Assembly (NCBI GenBank): GCA_052400685.1
Contig: JBQTGJ010000012.1
Strand: one strand, 5' to 3'
From: CAZHHH01 sp052400685
GTDB lineage: Bacteria; Bacteroidota; Bacteroidia; Bacteroidales; Marinilabiliaceae
Length of the DNA stretch: 64,000 nt
Shown: piece by piece, positions 36,588-45,758 of the stretch
Layout of the letters: each line of letters begins with the position of its first letter
How positions within the stretch are numbered: position 1 is the stretch's first letter
Translations under genes and position numbers: made by a program
Notes under the pieces: generated by a model
Databases searched by the model: none
Seen by the model: only the letters and a program-made list of their open reading frames with translations
What the model was told of the DNA's origin: nothing

Positions 36588-37783
36588 AATGTGCTGGTTT
36601 TCTTTATTGCAATAATGGTTATTTGATTGTGATCGTCTACCGTAAGTGTCTGATGAAATTTGGTTTCATACTGTTTCTTTTTGCCCCAATTCAAAAATTG
36701 AACCCGGCTGTTCTCGCTTACTGAATTAAAAACGATTGTGCCATCGGCTGTAATATGCCGGTTAACGTCGTCGAGGATGGGAATCATATTTCCGCCGTAC
36801 CCGCCCAGAAATACTGTGTCAGGATGTTCCAACCCTGTTTTGTCGATGTTTAAATAATTGCCAATGAATAGCCGGATGCCGGGTGTTTTGAATGTTTGGG
36901 TGTTTTTGAGGATGATTGCCCGGGATTCTTCTCTCTTTTCGAATGCAAAAACCTTTATATGTGGAAAATGGAGACGAACTTCAATGGAAATACTACCGGT
37001 GCAGGCACCGATATCCCAGAATACCTGTTTGTTATTCAATTCCATCGCGGCAAGCGAAGTCAGTCTGACCGCCATTTTGGTGATCATCTGCGGACGTCCG
37101 TTAAGGGTTTCAAAGTCTTGTTCAGAAATGCCTTTTTGCGGAAAGTCGTCATCGGTTTTTTCCAGAAATAAGCAGTTGGGGTGACAAAAAGGGAAGGTTA
37201 AAGCCTCCCGGAGTGTGAGCTTTGTCACCCTTTCCCGTGGGCCACCCAGGCATTCACCGTATATGATGCGATAATTGTCGTATCCGAATTCAAGCATTCT
37301 TCGGGCAATGGCTGCCGGGGTGTTTTTTCGGTCGGTTAAGATGCCCAGTCGTCGGTCGCCCTGAAGCAGCGATTGGTCGAACTCATGCCAGTCACGGCCG
37401 GTGAGCGACACGGTTTTGAACTCCCCATAATTGAGACCTGCTTTGTGTCCCAGCAATTGTAAGGCGTTAAAAGTGGGTATGAATTTAATCCGGGCTTCGG
37501 GAAATTCTCGTTTAAGGGTGTTGCCGATTCCGAAAAACAAGGGATCGCCCGACGCAAAGACGATCCATTGTTCAGGATGGGTGGCTATTGTTTTGAATAA
37601 CAGATTCAGCGGGGCCGTTATGGACGTCCATTGCGCCTGGGGCGGCAGCCATTTTTTTACGAGTTCATAGTGTCGTTTTCCACCTGCAAAATAGCGGGTG
37701 GTGGCCATGTCTGCTTCTATTTGTGGCGAAAATTCCGGTGCCCGGTCGTATATGCCTATAATGGTTATTTCTGATTTTTTCAA
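36584..37783 (-). CDS. cbiET: CbiET, cobalt-precorrin-7 C5,15-methyltransferase/decarboxylase
   Basis: 399 residues with two parts. Residues 1-205 are CbiE, a SAM methyltransferase of the tetrapyrrole family (ASGDPLFFGIGNTLKR). Residues ~215-399 are CbiT, a class I methyltransferase (MTKMAVRLTSLAAMELNNKQVFWDIGACTGSISIEV, then TVFLGGYGGNMIPILDDV). Together they methylate C5 and C15 and remove the C12 acetate carboxyl; the fused form is also called CobL. It is 11 bp after the preceding gene in the operon. Confidence 0.92.
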   Translation of the reverse strand: MKKSEITIIGIYDRAPEFSPQIEADMATTRYFAGGKRHYELVKKWLPPQAQWTSITAPLNLLFKTIATHPEQWIVFASGDPLFFGIGNTLKREFPEARIKFIPTFNALQLLGHKAGLNYGEFKTVSLTGRDWHEFDQSLLQGDRRLGILTDRKNTPAAIARRMLEFGYDNYRIIYGECLGGPRERVTKLTLREALTFPFCHPNCLFLEKTDDDFPQKGISEQDFETLNGRPQMITKMAVRLTSLAAMELNNKQVFWDIGACTGSISIEVRLHFPHIKVFAFEKREESRAIILKNTQTFKTPGIRLFIGNYLNIDKTGLEHPDTVFLGGYGGNMIPILDDVNRHITADGTIVFNSVSENSRVQFLNWGKKKQYETKFHQTLTVDDHNQITIIAIKKTSTL

Positions 37784-37794
37784 GGCGTTGTCTT

Positions 37795-39204
37795 TTATAT
37801 CCCTTCGCCGGGATGCATATTTTTTGCTTCGTTCCAGCTTAAGATGGCGTTAATAATTGTGGCCGCGACATTGCTTCCTCCGCGGCGGCCGTTGACAAAT
37901 ACGGCAGGCACATTTGGGCAGCCATATTTTAGTTGCCATTTGCTCTCTTCCACCTTCACAAATCCCACCGGTGCCGCTATGACGCCGGTGGGTGTTGCTT
38001 TTCCCTGACGTATGAGTGCCACTAGTTCCATCAGGGCGGTGGGGGCGTTGCCGAAGGCAAATACCGCGTTGGGATGTTCCTGAACTGCCAGCCGAATGCC
38101 GGCTTGGGTGCGTGTGATACCTTTTTCGTTTGCTATTGTTTTTACCCGTTCGTCGTCGAGATAGCATTTTATCTCCAGTCCCAGTTTTTGAACCATGGAC
38201 GATCGAATGCCGCGGGTCACCATCGAGACATCGGTAACGATTACCGGTGGTGTTTCGGCGTGAAATTGTTGGTGCAGCATTGGAACCACCCCGTTGGTCA
38301 GCTCAACGAGTTCGCCCATTTTACTATCGGCGGTGGTGTGAATGCAGTGTAATGCCACCCAAACCTGATCCAGCGGCTGTCCGGTGAAGTCGGTCTCTTT
38401 TAGGATGGTTTGGAAACTTTGGTTCATGATTTGTCGGCCTATTTTATCGGTCTGTCCCGCTGTCTCTTTGGTTAATGCGTAGCCCCGTGGCGTGATGAGA
38501 TGTTGTTTGTGTTGAATGGTCTGGCTGTTGCCTATAATTAACACCGTGAACATATCGGCCATCTCTGCTCTCAGATCTTTGAGCAGAACCACACTGATTG
38601 ACTCTTCTTTGCGGCCCACCTGGCGGGCAATGCCAACAGGCGTATCGGGTGAGCGTTCGGCCAGGAACAAGGCTTTTAGTCGCATCAATTGCCAGAAGCG
38701 GCCTTTGCTTACCGGGTTATAAATGGCCGTCACAAAGTCGGCCGAAGCCGCTGCTTTGATGCGTTTTTCTATCTTTTGCCATGGTGTAAGCAGGTCGGAG
38801 AGCGAGATAGAGCAAAAGTCATGACCCAGAGGAGCTCCCAGTTTGGCGGCAGCGGCGAACATGGCACTGATTCCGGGAACGACCTCTATCTCAACGGCCG
38901 AGCCGGTTTTCTGCTTCATTTCCCAGAGGAGAGATGCCATGCCATAGACGCCTGCATCGCCGCTACTGATGACGGCTACCGTTTTGCCTTTTTCGGCTCT
39001 GATAAAGGCAGCCCGGGCGCGTTCGTCTTCTTTTTTCATGCCGGTGCTGATGCACTCTTTTCCGTTTGTCAGCGACGCCACGTGACTCAAATAAAACTTG
39101 TAGCCGACAACAACATCAGAATTTTCAATGGCTTGTCTGGCTTGTGGCGTCAGGTACTTTTCCTGTCCCGGTCCTATTCCTATGCAAAATATTTTCATTG
39201 TCAA
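37795..39204 (-). CDS. cbiH-cbiC: CbiH-CbiC fusion (precorrin-3B C17-methyltransferase / precorrin-8X methylmutase)
   Basis: 469 residues. Residues 1-258 are the C17 methyltransferase that contracts the ring (IFCIGIGPGQEKYLTPQA, SSGDAGVYGMASLL, TAIYNPVSKGR). Residues ~260-469 are the methylmutase CbiC/CobH, which moves the C11 methyl to C12: VTDVSMVTRGIRSSM, AFGNAPTALMEL and PVGFVKVEESK with a catalytic histidine expected early in the domain. The two act at separate steps of the same branch, and the fusion keeps them at equal amounts. 6 bp from cbiL. Confidence 0.92.
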   Translation of the reverse strand: MTMKIFCIGIGPGQEKYLTPQARQAIENSDVVVGYKFYLSHVASLTNGKECISTGMKKEDERARAAFIRAEKGKTVAVISSGDAGVYGMASLLWEMKQKTGSAVEIEVVPGISAMFAAAAKLGAPLGHDFCSISLSDLLTPWQKIEKRIKAAASADFVTAIYNPVSKGRFWQLMRLKALFLAERSPDTPVGIARQVGRKEESISVVLLKDLRAEMADMFTVLIIGNSQTIQHKQHLITPRGYALTKETAGQTDKIGRQIMNQSFQTILKETDFTGQPLDQVWVALHCIHTTADSKMGELVELTNGVVPMLHQQFHAETPPVIVTDVSMVTRGIRSSMVQKLGLEIKCYLDDERVKTIANEKGITRTQAGIRLAVQEHPNAVFAFGNAPTALMELVALIRQGKATPTGVIAAPVGFVKVEESKWQLKYGCPNVPAVFVNGRRGGSNVAATIINAILSWNEAKNMHPGEGI

Positions 39205-39210
39205 GTGGGT

Positions 39211-39918
39211 TTAAACGTGTTTTGATATACCGGGATAGATGATTAGCAACGAGAAATACGGTATTTTTCTGAATTCCAGTTCTTCCACGCTGGAGGTGAA
39301 AAACTGATGTTCTGTTCCTACTTGCTCGGCATATAAAAAGGAAGGGGCTTCATTTTTCAGAAATGTATACCATTCCTTTAGAACGCTTATTTTCATGACG
39401 ACCAGTGTGGCGTGCTGATTCATTGCTTTCTTTATGGCTTCGAAGTTTTCGGGTTTGGCTATGACCTGTAGCCCTTTCTCTTTTTCAACCAGTGGCAATT
39501 GGCCTAAGCTTCCGGCCGCGATGAATGCAGGGATTCCGGGAATCAGATGACAGGGTATCTTTTCATCGAGCGCCATTTTGTAGAGATATCCAAAGGTGCT
39601 GTAAAAGAGTAAGTCGCCTTCGCTGACCACAACGACGTTATTGCCCGCTTCGTATTCTGTTTTAATGGTTTTATAGGCCTCGTCATAATACTGATGGCGT
39701 TGTTTTCCACTCATTGGTATCATTATAGGGCGGCAAGGCTTCTCTATCATTAGTTTGTGTAGTATTTGTAACGAGAAAGAGCGCTGTTTGCCATCGTTTA
39801 ACGCCGTGACGGGATAAAAGATGATGTCGGCTGCCTGCAGTGCCCGGTATCCTTTTATGGTGATAAGTTCCGGATCGCCGGGACCTAATCCTACGCCTGT
39901 TAATGTTCCTTTATTCAT
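39211..39918 (-). CDS. cbiL: precorrin-2 C20-methyltransferase
   Basis: A 235-residue SAM-dependent tetrapyrrole methylase. LTGVGLGPGDPELITIKGYRALQAAD is the glycine-rich start, VVVSEGDLLFYSTFGYLY the second loop, and HLIPGIPAFIAAGSLGQLPL the third. This order and length match CbiL/CobI, which adds a methyl at C20 of (cobalt-)precorrin-2. With CbiK supplying cobalt, its substrate here is likely cobalt-factor II. It overlaps the cbiA gene by 8 bp. Confidence 0.9.
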   Translation of the reverse strand: MNKGTLTGVGLGPGDPELITIKGYRALQAADIIFYPVTALNDGKQRSFSLQILHKLMIEKPCRPIMIPMSGKQRHQYYDEAYKTIKTEYEAGNNVVVVSEGDLLFYSTFGYLYKMALDEKIPCHLIPGIPAFIAAGSLGQLPLVEKEKGLQVIAKPENFEAIKKAMNQHATLVVMKISVLKEWYTFLKNEAPSFLYAEQVGTEHQFFTSSVEELEFRKIPYFSLLIIYPGISKHV

Positions 39919-41239
39919 GCTTTTGTGTTAAGTAGGTTATGAATTGCTGCATTTTGTCTTTCTCTCCCAGATAGAGATGCATATAGGAAGCCCAGCAATT
40001 TTTATATTTGAAGATGGGCATCTCCACGGTTATTCCACGGGCATTTTTTACCTCTGGTGAGTGCGGAGGTGTGCCGGGCACGATTAAACTGGAATAGTGA
40101 AATTCGTGGCCTCGCAGAACAAGATTGGGTAGTTCTGTTTGCCGGTAGCCCAGATGGAGCTTTTTATGCTGAAAAGAGGTGGAAAAATTAAATATTCCGC
40201 ACATGGGGGTGACGTGCCCGTTTTCGTCAATAAGTTCTTTCCCGAGATACATCATGCCGCCACATTCGGCGACCACCGGTTTCCCTTGTTCTGCGAAGTG
40301 CCGTATAGCCTGTTGTATGGCGGTGTTTTTGCTGAGTTTAGAGGCCTGTAATTCGGGATATCCGCCGGGCAGCCAAAGCAGGTCGGCAGGTGGTAGCTGT
40401 TTGTTGTGTAACGGACTGAATGGTACGATTTCGCCCATCTGTTTCAGTTGGTCGATATTGGCTGTATATGAAAAATTAAATGCTTCGTCGTGTGCCAGGG
40501 CAATCGTCATGCGTTGTCTGGTGAGCTGGGGATGAGGTGTGGCAGGCGTCTTTGTCGTTATTCGGGTGATCTCCAACAGACGGTTTACCAGTATATGTTT
40601 CTCCGTTAATTCGGCGGCGACCCCGAACATTTTTGTTTTATTTTCGCCGGGAAGATGCAGCCCCAGGTGGCGCGATTCAACGGCTAATTGTTCGTGTCGT
40701 GGCAGAAATCCCAGGGGTTCGATACCGGCATCCTCTGCGGCCTCTTTTAAAAAGCGGTAATGCGAATCACCACTTACTTTGTTAAAAATGACCCCCGCTA
40801 TTTTCAGCCGTTTATCAAAATTTTTAAAACCAAACAATAACGGGGCGGCCGAGTAGGCCATACTAGCCCCGTCTACCACCAGAACGACAGGAATGTCCAG
40901 CAACCGGGCTATCTCAGCAGAGCTGCCTTTGTCTTTAGATGCCCCGTCGAACAGGCCCATTACCCCTTCAATAATTGAAACGCCCCTGTAAGGGTGATTG
41001 TTGGTAAAAACGGTGCGTACATGTTCCGGGGAGGCCATCCATGAATCGAGGTTGTAAGAGGGGCGTCCCGATATTTTGGAATGGTACATGGGATCGATGT
41101 AGTCGGGGCCACACTTAAAAGGTTGCACCGTGATACCTCTTTTCACCAGCGATTGCATTAAGGCCAGCGATACCATGGTTTTGCCCGAGTTACTTTTGGG
41201 TGCGGCTAAAAGAAAAGCGGAGCTGTTATTTGAGGTCAT
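39911..41239 (-). CDS. cbiA: cobyrinate a,c-diamide synthase
   Basis: 442 residues: an N-terminal dethiobiotin-synthetase-like ATPase (FLLAAPKSNSGKTMVSLALMQ, then VQPFKCGPDYIDPMYH) and a C-terminal class I glutamine amidotransferase domain with the nucleophile in VVAECGGMMYLG (about residue 325) and a histidine in LRGHEFHYS. It amidates the a and c side chains of cobyrinate using glutamine and ATP. Overlaps the adenosyltransferase gene by 14 bp. Confidence 0.92.
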   Translation of the reverse strand: MTSNNSSAFLLAAPKSNSGKTMVSLALMQSLVKRGITVQPFKCGPDYIDPMYHSKISGRPSYNLDSWMASPEHVRTVFTNNHPYRGVSIIEGVMGLFDGASKDKGSSAEIARLLDIPVVLVVDGASMAYSAAPLLFGFKNFDKRLKIAGVIFNKVSGDSHYRFLKEAAEDAGIEPLGFLPRHEQLAVESRHLGLHLPGENKTKMFGVAAELTEKHILVNRLLEITRITTKTPATPHPQLTRQRMTIALAHDEAFNFSYTANIDQLKQMGEIVPFSPLHNKQLPPADLLWLPGGYPELQASKLSKNTAIQQAIRHFAEQGKPVVAECGGMMYLGKELIDENGHVTPMCGIFNFSTSFQHKKLHLGYRQTELPNLVLRGHEFHYSSLIVPGTPPHSPEVKNARGITVEMPIFKYKNCWASYMHLYLGEKDKMQQFITYLTQKHE

Positions 41240-41807
41240 TTTTTGTCTTTTGCGAAGGAAATAACATGAATTTTTCTGCTTTTATATTGTCTTGTTTTAA
41301 TCCGGTAATGGCCAACAGGTAAAATAAGTCGCTCAAGCGGTTAAAATATTGTAGAATATAGGCTGGTACCGGGTGTGTCTGACCAAGTTCGACGAGCGTT
41401 CTTTCAGATGATCGAACTCCCGTGCGCACGAAGTGACACAATGCTGAAATTTTATTGCCGCCGGGTAGTACAAAGGCCAGCTTTTCATCTTTCAGGTAGT
41501 CGTTTAACTCGTCTATCCAGACTTCACAGGCTTTCAGCCCTTGTTCGGGATGTGGTTTCTTATTGGGTTTGGGCGAATCTTCGGGGGTGGCAATGTGCGA
41601 CATTATTAGCATCAGGTCGCGTTGAATGCTGATTAAACGGGTTTTCCAGTTATGATTTTCGGGCAGCTCGGCCAGCAACAATCCAATACGGACATTGGCT
41701 TCATCAATGCGGCCATTACAGCGAATGCGGATGTGATTTTTACTTACTCTGCCGCCTCCAAACAGAGCTGTTTGTCCCTGGTCTCCGGTTTTTGTGGTGA
41801 TTCTCAT
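41226..41807 (-). CDS. pduO: PduO-type cob(I)alamin adenosyltransferase
   Basis: 193 residues of the PduO/EutT-like helical bundle family. RITTKTGDQGQTALFGGGRVSKNHIRI is the ATP-binding N-terminus and FVRTGVRSSERTLVEL with YFNRLSDLFYLLA the conserved corrinoid and ATP contacts. It adds the 5'-deoxyadenosyl group to cobalt. Unlike BtuR/CobO types it lacks a P-loop. A 63-bp gap separates it from cobU, the largest gap in the middle of the operon. Confidence 0.9.
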   Translation of the reverse strand: MRITTKTGDQGQTALFGGGRVSKNHIRIRCNGRIDEANVRIGLLLAELPENHNWKTRLISIQRDLMLIMSHIATPEDSPKPNKKPHPEQGLKACEVWIDELNDYLKDEKLAFVLPGGNKISALCHFVRTGVRSSERTLVELGQTHPVPAYILQYFNRLSDLFYLLAITGLKQDNIKAEKFMLFPSQKTKNDLK

Positions 41808-41870
41808 CTTGTTGTTTAATAATTGTCTGTATTCTGAAAAATGTTGTGTTTAACGTTTTTCTAGCAATCT

Positions 41871-42389
41871 CTATTTAATTTTTAGCGGTAATCCTGAAAC
41901 CATCAGAGTTACGGTATTTGCAAGTGAAGCAATAAACTGGTTGGTCCATCCCTGAAGGTCGGCGAATTTTCGGGCGATTTCATTTTCAGCATGGCCGCCC
42001 ATGCCTATTTCGTTTGAGATGATGATGAGTTCACACTCTTTTTCAAATAGTTTATTCAACTCTTCCTTTGCAATTTCAAGAATTTCGTCAATGGTTAACG
42101 ACTGATTATCGAAATAGATATTTGTCAGCCACATGGTGATGCAGTCGAGCACAACCACTTTACCTGTAACATCAGCCTGAGACAGGTGAACCGGGATCTC
42201 CAGCGTAGTCCAGTTGTCCCCTCTGTCTTTTTGATGTCGGGCGATGCGTTGTTTAAAATCATCGTCCCAGATGCGGGAGGTAGCCAGATAGTATGGCTTT
42301 GTGGTTTTCTTCATGGCCCATTCCTGAGCAAAGCGACTTTTCCCCGATCGTTGACCTCCTGTGACAAAATGAATTCCGGCTCTTTTCAT
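41871..42389 (-). CDS. cobU: adenosylcobinamide kinase/guanylyltransferase
   Basis: A 172-residue CobU. The P-loop is VTGGQRSGKSRFAQ (residues 9-22), followed by YLATSRIWDDDFKQRIARHQKDR with the guanylylated histidine region (HQKDR), and VVLDCITMWLTN. It phosphorylates adenosylcobinamide and transfers GMP to give the GDP form used by CobS. It overlaps cobC by 4 bp. Confidence 0.92.
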   Translation of the reverse strand: MKRAGIHFVTGGQRSGKSRFAQEWAMKKTTKPYYLATSRIWDDDFKQRIARHQKDRGDNWTTLEIPVHLSQADVTGKVVVLDCITMWLTNIYFDNQSLTIDEILEIAKEELNKLFEKECELIIISNEIGMGGHAENEIARKFADLQGWTNQFIASLANTVTLMVSGLPLKIK

Positions 42390-42973
42390 AGAAATTTAAT
42401 TTTATAATAATCTTTACAGTCCCATTTAATCTGTATCACATCGCCATAATCCACTTCAATGGCAAACACTTTTTGGGGAGCGGCATCCAGCAAGTAGGCC
42501 AGCAATGCTCTCAACAGTCCGGCATGAGTAACAACCATGATATTTTGATGATGGGTTGCAGCGAGTGTCTCCCAAAATTGAATGATGCGATTTTGTACAT
42601 CGTAGAAGTTTTCTCCTCCATGGATTTTGCAATTGATAAAATCTTTTCCCCAGGCAGTTTGATGCTCCGGCGGTATCTGACTCCAGGGTTTCATCTCCCA
42701 GGCGGCAAAATTGATCTCCCGCAAGCGGTTGTCTATTTCGATTTTTTCAGGACTCATTAGTTTCCCGGCCAGCAGGCGACAGCGTGACAGGGGGCTGGAA
42801 TAACAAATAGTGGGTGAAAAGTCCATTAGGGCTGTGTTTACCTTTTTAACGGCTTGGTTTAGATCGGTTTCGTCGGTCATAACATCCGAGTTGCCATAAC
42901 AAACCCCCTGCGGGGCTTTTGTTTTGGGATGTCGCACAAAACAGATGACTTTATTAAACGCTTCGGTTGCCAT
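42386..42973 (-). CDS. cobC: alpha-ribazole phosphatase
   Basis: A 195-residue histidine phosphatase. H15 in FVRHPKTKAPQGVCYG is the phospho-acceptor; the typical RHG/RHT is RHP here, as in many CobC proteins. YSSPLSRCRLLA and VVTHAGLLRALLAY supply the other active-site arginine and histidine. It removes the phosphate from alpha-ribazole phosphate (or from adenosylcobalamin phosphate). It lies between cobS (2 bp) and cobU (4-bp overlap). Confidence 0.88.
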   Translation of the reverse strand: MATEAFNKVICFVRHPKTKAPQGVCYGNSDVMTDETDLNQAVKKVNTALMDFSPTICYSSPLSRCRLLAGKLMSPEKIEIDNRLREINFAAWEMKPWSQIPPEHQTAWGKDFINCKIHGGENFYDVQNRIIQFWETLAATHHQNIMVVTHAGLLRALLAYLLDAAPQKVFAIEVDYGDVIQIKWDCKDYYKIKFL

Positions 42974-42975
42974 AG

Positions 42976-43749
42976 TTATTCAAATAAAAATCCGTGATAG
43001 CTTAAAAAGCTAAAATATAGGAAAATGAGAATTTCGTTTATCTGTTGAACGACCCCCAGACAGTCTCCGGTATATCCGCCAATGTGCCTGTAAAAATATC
43101 GACCAGCCAAAAAAGTGGCTACAACAATTACTGGTACAATGAAAAAAGAAAATATGGGGAAAAAGCAAAGTGGTAGTATCGCCGGGATAAAGGCCCATGT
43201 AATACGCCCCCAGGAGAGCGCACTGCTTGAGTCGCGCGATTTGGATGCGCCTGTGGGACGGGCATTGTCCCAAAATTTTGTTACCAGCAAAACAGGCCAT
43301 CGGCTCAGGGCGTGGGCGGCCACAAACAACAGTGGAATTCTGCTATTGGGAATGTTTTGTAAGGCCCCTATTTTTAATGTTATCAGAAATATTAACCCGA
43401 TGACTGCATATGCGCCTACTCTGGAATCTTTCATGATGGTTAGGATGTGGTCTTTGCCGTAGCCACCGCCAAAAGCATCGAATAAATCACCCCAGCCGTC
43501 CTCATGCAGGGCCCCGGTGGCCAGAACCATTGCCGCGAGGGCCAGGATGGTTGCCACCGGTTTTGGAAATAGCCAAAACCCGACAATATATGCCATGGCT
43601 CCAATGCCTCCCACAAAGAGACCTACAAAGGGGAACCAGGTTAAAATTAACGATTGGTTTTCCTTTACGTATTTTACCTTCCAGGGGATTCTGATTCTTG
43701 TGAAGAACAGAAAGGCCGATTGTAAGATGTTTAATTCGCGTTTAATCAT
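42976..43749 (-). CDS. cobS: cobalamin synthase (adenosylcobinamide-GDP ribazoletransferase)
   Basis: A 257-residue polytopic membrane protein with about six to seven hydrophobic helices. ALHEDGWGDLFDAFGGGYGKDHILTIMKDSRVGAYAVIG (residues ~80-120) is the Asp-rich metal-binding signature of CobS, and TGDCLGVVQQINEI occurs near the end. It joins alpha-ribazole to adenosylcobinamide-GDP at the inner membrane. Overlaps cobT by 8 bp. Confidence 0.9.
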   Translation of the reverse strand: MIKRELNILQSAFLFFTRIRIPWKVKYVKENQSLILTWFPFVGLFVGGIGAMAYIVGFWLFPKPVATILALAAMVLATGALHEDGWGDLFDAFGGGYGKDHILTIMKDSRVGAYAVIGLIFLITLKIGALQNIPNSRIPLLFVAAHALSRWPVLLVTKFWDNARPTGASKSRDSSSALSWGRITWAFIPAILPLCFFPIFSFFIVPVIVVATFLAGRYFYRHIGGYTGDCLGVVQQINEILIFLYFSFLSYHGFLFE

Positions 43750-44806
43750 GTCTCAATTTTGCTGCGTTATATACTTTTGCTTCTGTAAATGAGGTCATTT
43801 CGTTAAGCATGGCTACTGCGGCCTGAACAATGGGGTAGGAGAGCGCCGAGCCGGTGCCTTCGCCCAGTCGCAGTTGTAAGTCCAATACCGGGTGGGCGTC
43901 GACAAACGAGAGCATTTTGCGGTGTCCCGGTTCGTCGGAGCGATGCGAGAAGATGGCGTAGTCTTTTACTGTCGGACAGATGGCGTGAGCAGCTAAAAAG
44001 GCAGAGGTGGTGATGAAGCCATCAACGAGAATGACCATTCTTCGACTGGCTGCTTCCAGCATCCCGCCGGCCATGGTGGCGATTTCCAGCCCGCCAAAGC
44101 GCGCCAGATTCTCTTCCGGATGAGCGGCAATGCCTAGTTTTTCGATTGCTTGTTTTAGTACTTTGGCTTTATGACTTACGCCTTCGGGCGACAGTCCGCA
44201 ACCAGGACCGGTACACGTTTCTACGGGTATGCCGGCATAAACGGACAACAGCGCGGTTGCCGGTGAAGAATTTCCAATGCCCATCTCACCAAATCCCACT
44301 ACGTTGGTTCCTTTTTCAGCGAAAGAGGCCACCACATCGCGGCCGTTTTGGATGGCCCGGTTACACTCTTCGGTCGTCATGGCCGGTTCGTATAGAAAAT
44401 TGCGTGAGGCTTTGCGTACTTTTTTGTTTATTAATTTGGGATGAGGCGTGAAATCATGGTCTACTCCTGCATCTACAACGTACAAGTCGAAGCCGAACTG
44501 ACGACAAAAAAGACCGATTCCGCCGCCGCCCTTGATGAAGTTAAGGACTTGTTGCCAGGTTATTTCGGCCGGCACCGGACTTACCTTCTCTTTAATAATT
44601 TCATGGTCGGAGGCGATGGTCAGCATCACCGGTTTTTGAAACGATGGGCGGGTTGTCTGTTGTATTAACCCCACTTGCATGGCAAGTTCTTCCAGTTGGC
44701 CTAACGAGCCAACGGGTTTGGTTTTTTGATCGATGTTGAATTTTAATGCCTTTTCCAGTTCTTCATCTTTTACCGGGGCAATTTCCAGATTTTCGAGTGC
44801 GGTCAT
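43742..44806 (-). CDS. cobT: nicotinate-nucleotide:dimethylbenzimidazole phosphoribosyltransferase
   Basis: 354 residues matching CobT: TKPVGSLGQLEELAMQ near residue 30, SDHEIIKEKVSPVPAEITWQ, FGEMGIGNSSPATALL, and LRLGEGTGSALSYPIVQAA with the catalytic glutamate. It activates the lower base as alpha-ribazole phosphate. Which base is used cannot be told from sequence, and no bluB or bza gene is in the window. 7 bp after cbiB. Confidence 0.93.
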   Translation of the reverse strand: MTALENLEIAPVKDEELEKALKFNIDQKTKPVGSLGQLEELAMQVGLIQQTTRPSFQKPVMLTIASDHEIIKEKVSPVPAEITWQQVLNFIKGGGGIGLFCRQFGFDLYVVDAGVDHDFTPHPKLINKKVRKASRNFLYEPAMTTEECNRAIQNGRDVVASFAEKGTNVVGFGEMGIGNSSPATALLSVYAGIPVETCTGPGCGLSPEGVSHKAKVLKQAIEKLGIAAHPEENLARFGGLEIATMAGGMLEAASRRMVILVDGFITTSAFLAAHAICPTVKDYAIFSHRSDEPGHRKMLSFVDAHPVLDLQLRLGEGTGSALSYPIVQAAVAMLNEMTSFTEAKVYNAAKLRHD

Positions 44807-44813
44807 GTTTTTG

Positions 44814-45758
44814 TTATTTATAATAGGTTAATACGATAAAAATGAGTGAAATTAGAATAATAAAGATCCATTCTGTTTTTTTGATGATGTTTATGGTTTG
44901 ATGTAAATCATTTTTTTCAAAGTCTCTTTTGTTTTCACCAATGAGCGGTTTGGGAACCCATTGGCCGAAATAGCGATGTGCACTTCCAAAGACGACGTTT
45001 AAAATGCCGGCCAGCGCTGCTTCAGGATATCCTGCATTGGGGCTGAGATGGGCTCTGCCATATTTGCGTATGAATTTGAATGCCCGTTTTTTACCGCTAA
45101 TGGCGGCCATCAGCAGGGCTGTTATTCTGGCTGGCAGATAGTTGGCTGCGTCGTCCAGCCGGGCCGCAAAACGACCAAAATGAATGAACCGATCGTTTTT
45201 GTAGCCAATCATCGAATCCAGAGTGTTAACCATTTTATAGGTCATCATTCCCGGTATTCCTGCAATGGCATACCAAAATAACGGGGCAATGACGCCATCG
45301 CTCAGGTTTTCGGCCAGCGTTTCGAGCGTGGCTGCTTGTATCTCATTTTTGGTTAAAGCTTCGGTATCGCGTCCAACAATGCGGGCGACTTGTCTTCGTC
45401 CTTCTTCCAAACCCTTGTCAAGCGCCCGGAATACAGCTTTTCCCTCTCTCACCAATGTGGTTCCTGCCAACCCGTAAAATACAAAAATTGTTTCGGTGGC
45501 TATGCCGGCTAAAGGTGAGATCTGAAAGGCGAATGTGATTAAGGTGAAGAACAGGCCACAGGTGAAGAACACCAGCAGAATGGTGACTGCGTACCCTTTA
45601 AGAAGCCGGTGCGTGTTTTTATTCAGCTTTTTTTCGAGAAACGAAATGGTTTTTCCGAATGCCACGATGGGATGTGGTAACCACTGCGGATCGCCCAGTA
45701 ATTTGTCGAGTGCAAAACCCAGCCACAATGCGATGGTATGATATAATATTAGCGCCAT
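44814..45758 (-). CDS. cbiB: adenosylcobinamide-phosphate synthase CbiB
   Basis: A 314-residue membrane protein with several helices (residues 1-20, 55-95, 150-175, 290-314). LGFALDKLLGDPQWLPHPIVAFGKTISFLEKKLN is the family's N-terminal signature, and ENLSDGVIAPLFWYAIAGIPGMMTYKMVNTLDSMIGYKNDRF the core. It attaches (R)-1-amino-2-propanol O-phosphate to cobyric acid. It overlaps the threonine-phosphate decarboxylase gene, which makes that substrate, by 10 bp. Confidence 0.92.
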   Translation of the reverse strand: MALILYHTIALWLGFALDKLLGDPQWLPHPIVAFGKTISFLEKKLNKNTHRLLKGYAVTILLVFFTCGLFFTLITFAFQISPLAGIATETIFVFYGLAGTTLVREGKAVFRALDKGLEEGRRQVARIVGRDTEALTKNEIQAATLETLAENLSDGVIAPLFWYAIAGIPGMMTYKMVNTLDSMIGYKNDRFIHFGRFAARLDDAANYLPARITALLMAAISGKKRAFKFIRKYGRAHLSPNAGYPEAALAGILNVVFGSAHRYFGQWVPKPLIGENKRDFEKNDLHQTINIIKKTEWIFIILISLIFIVLTYYK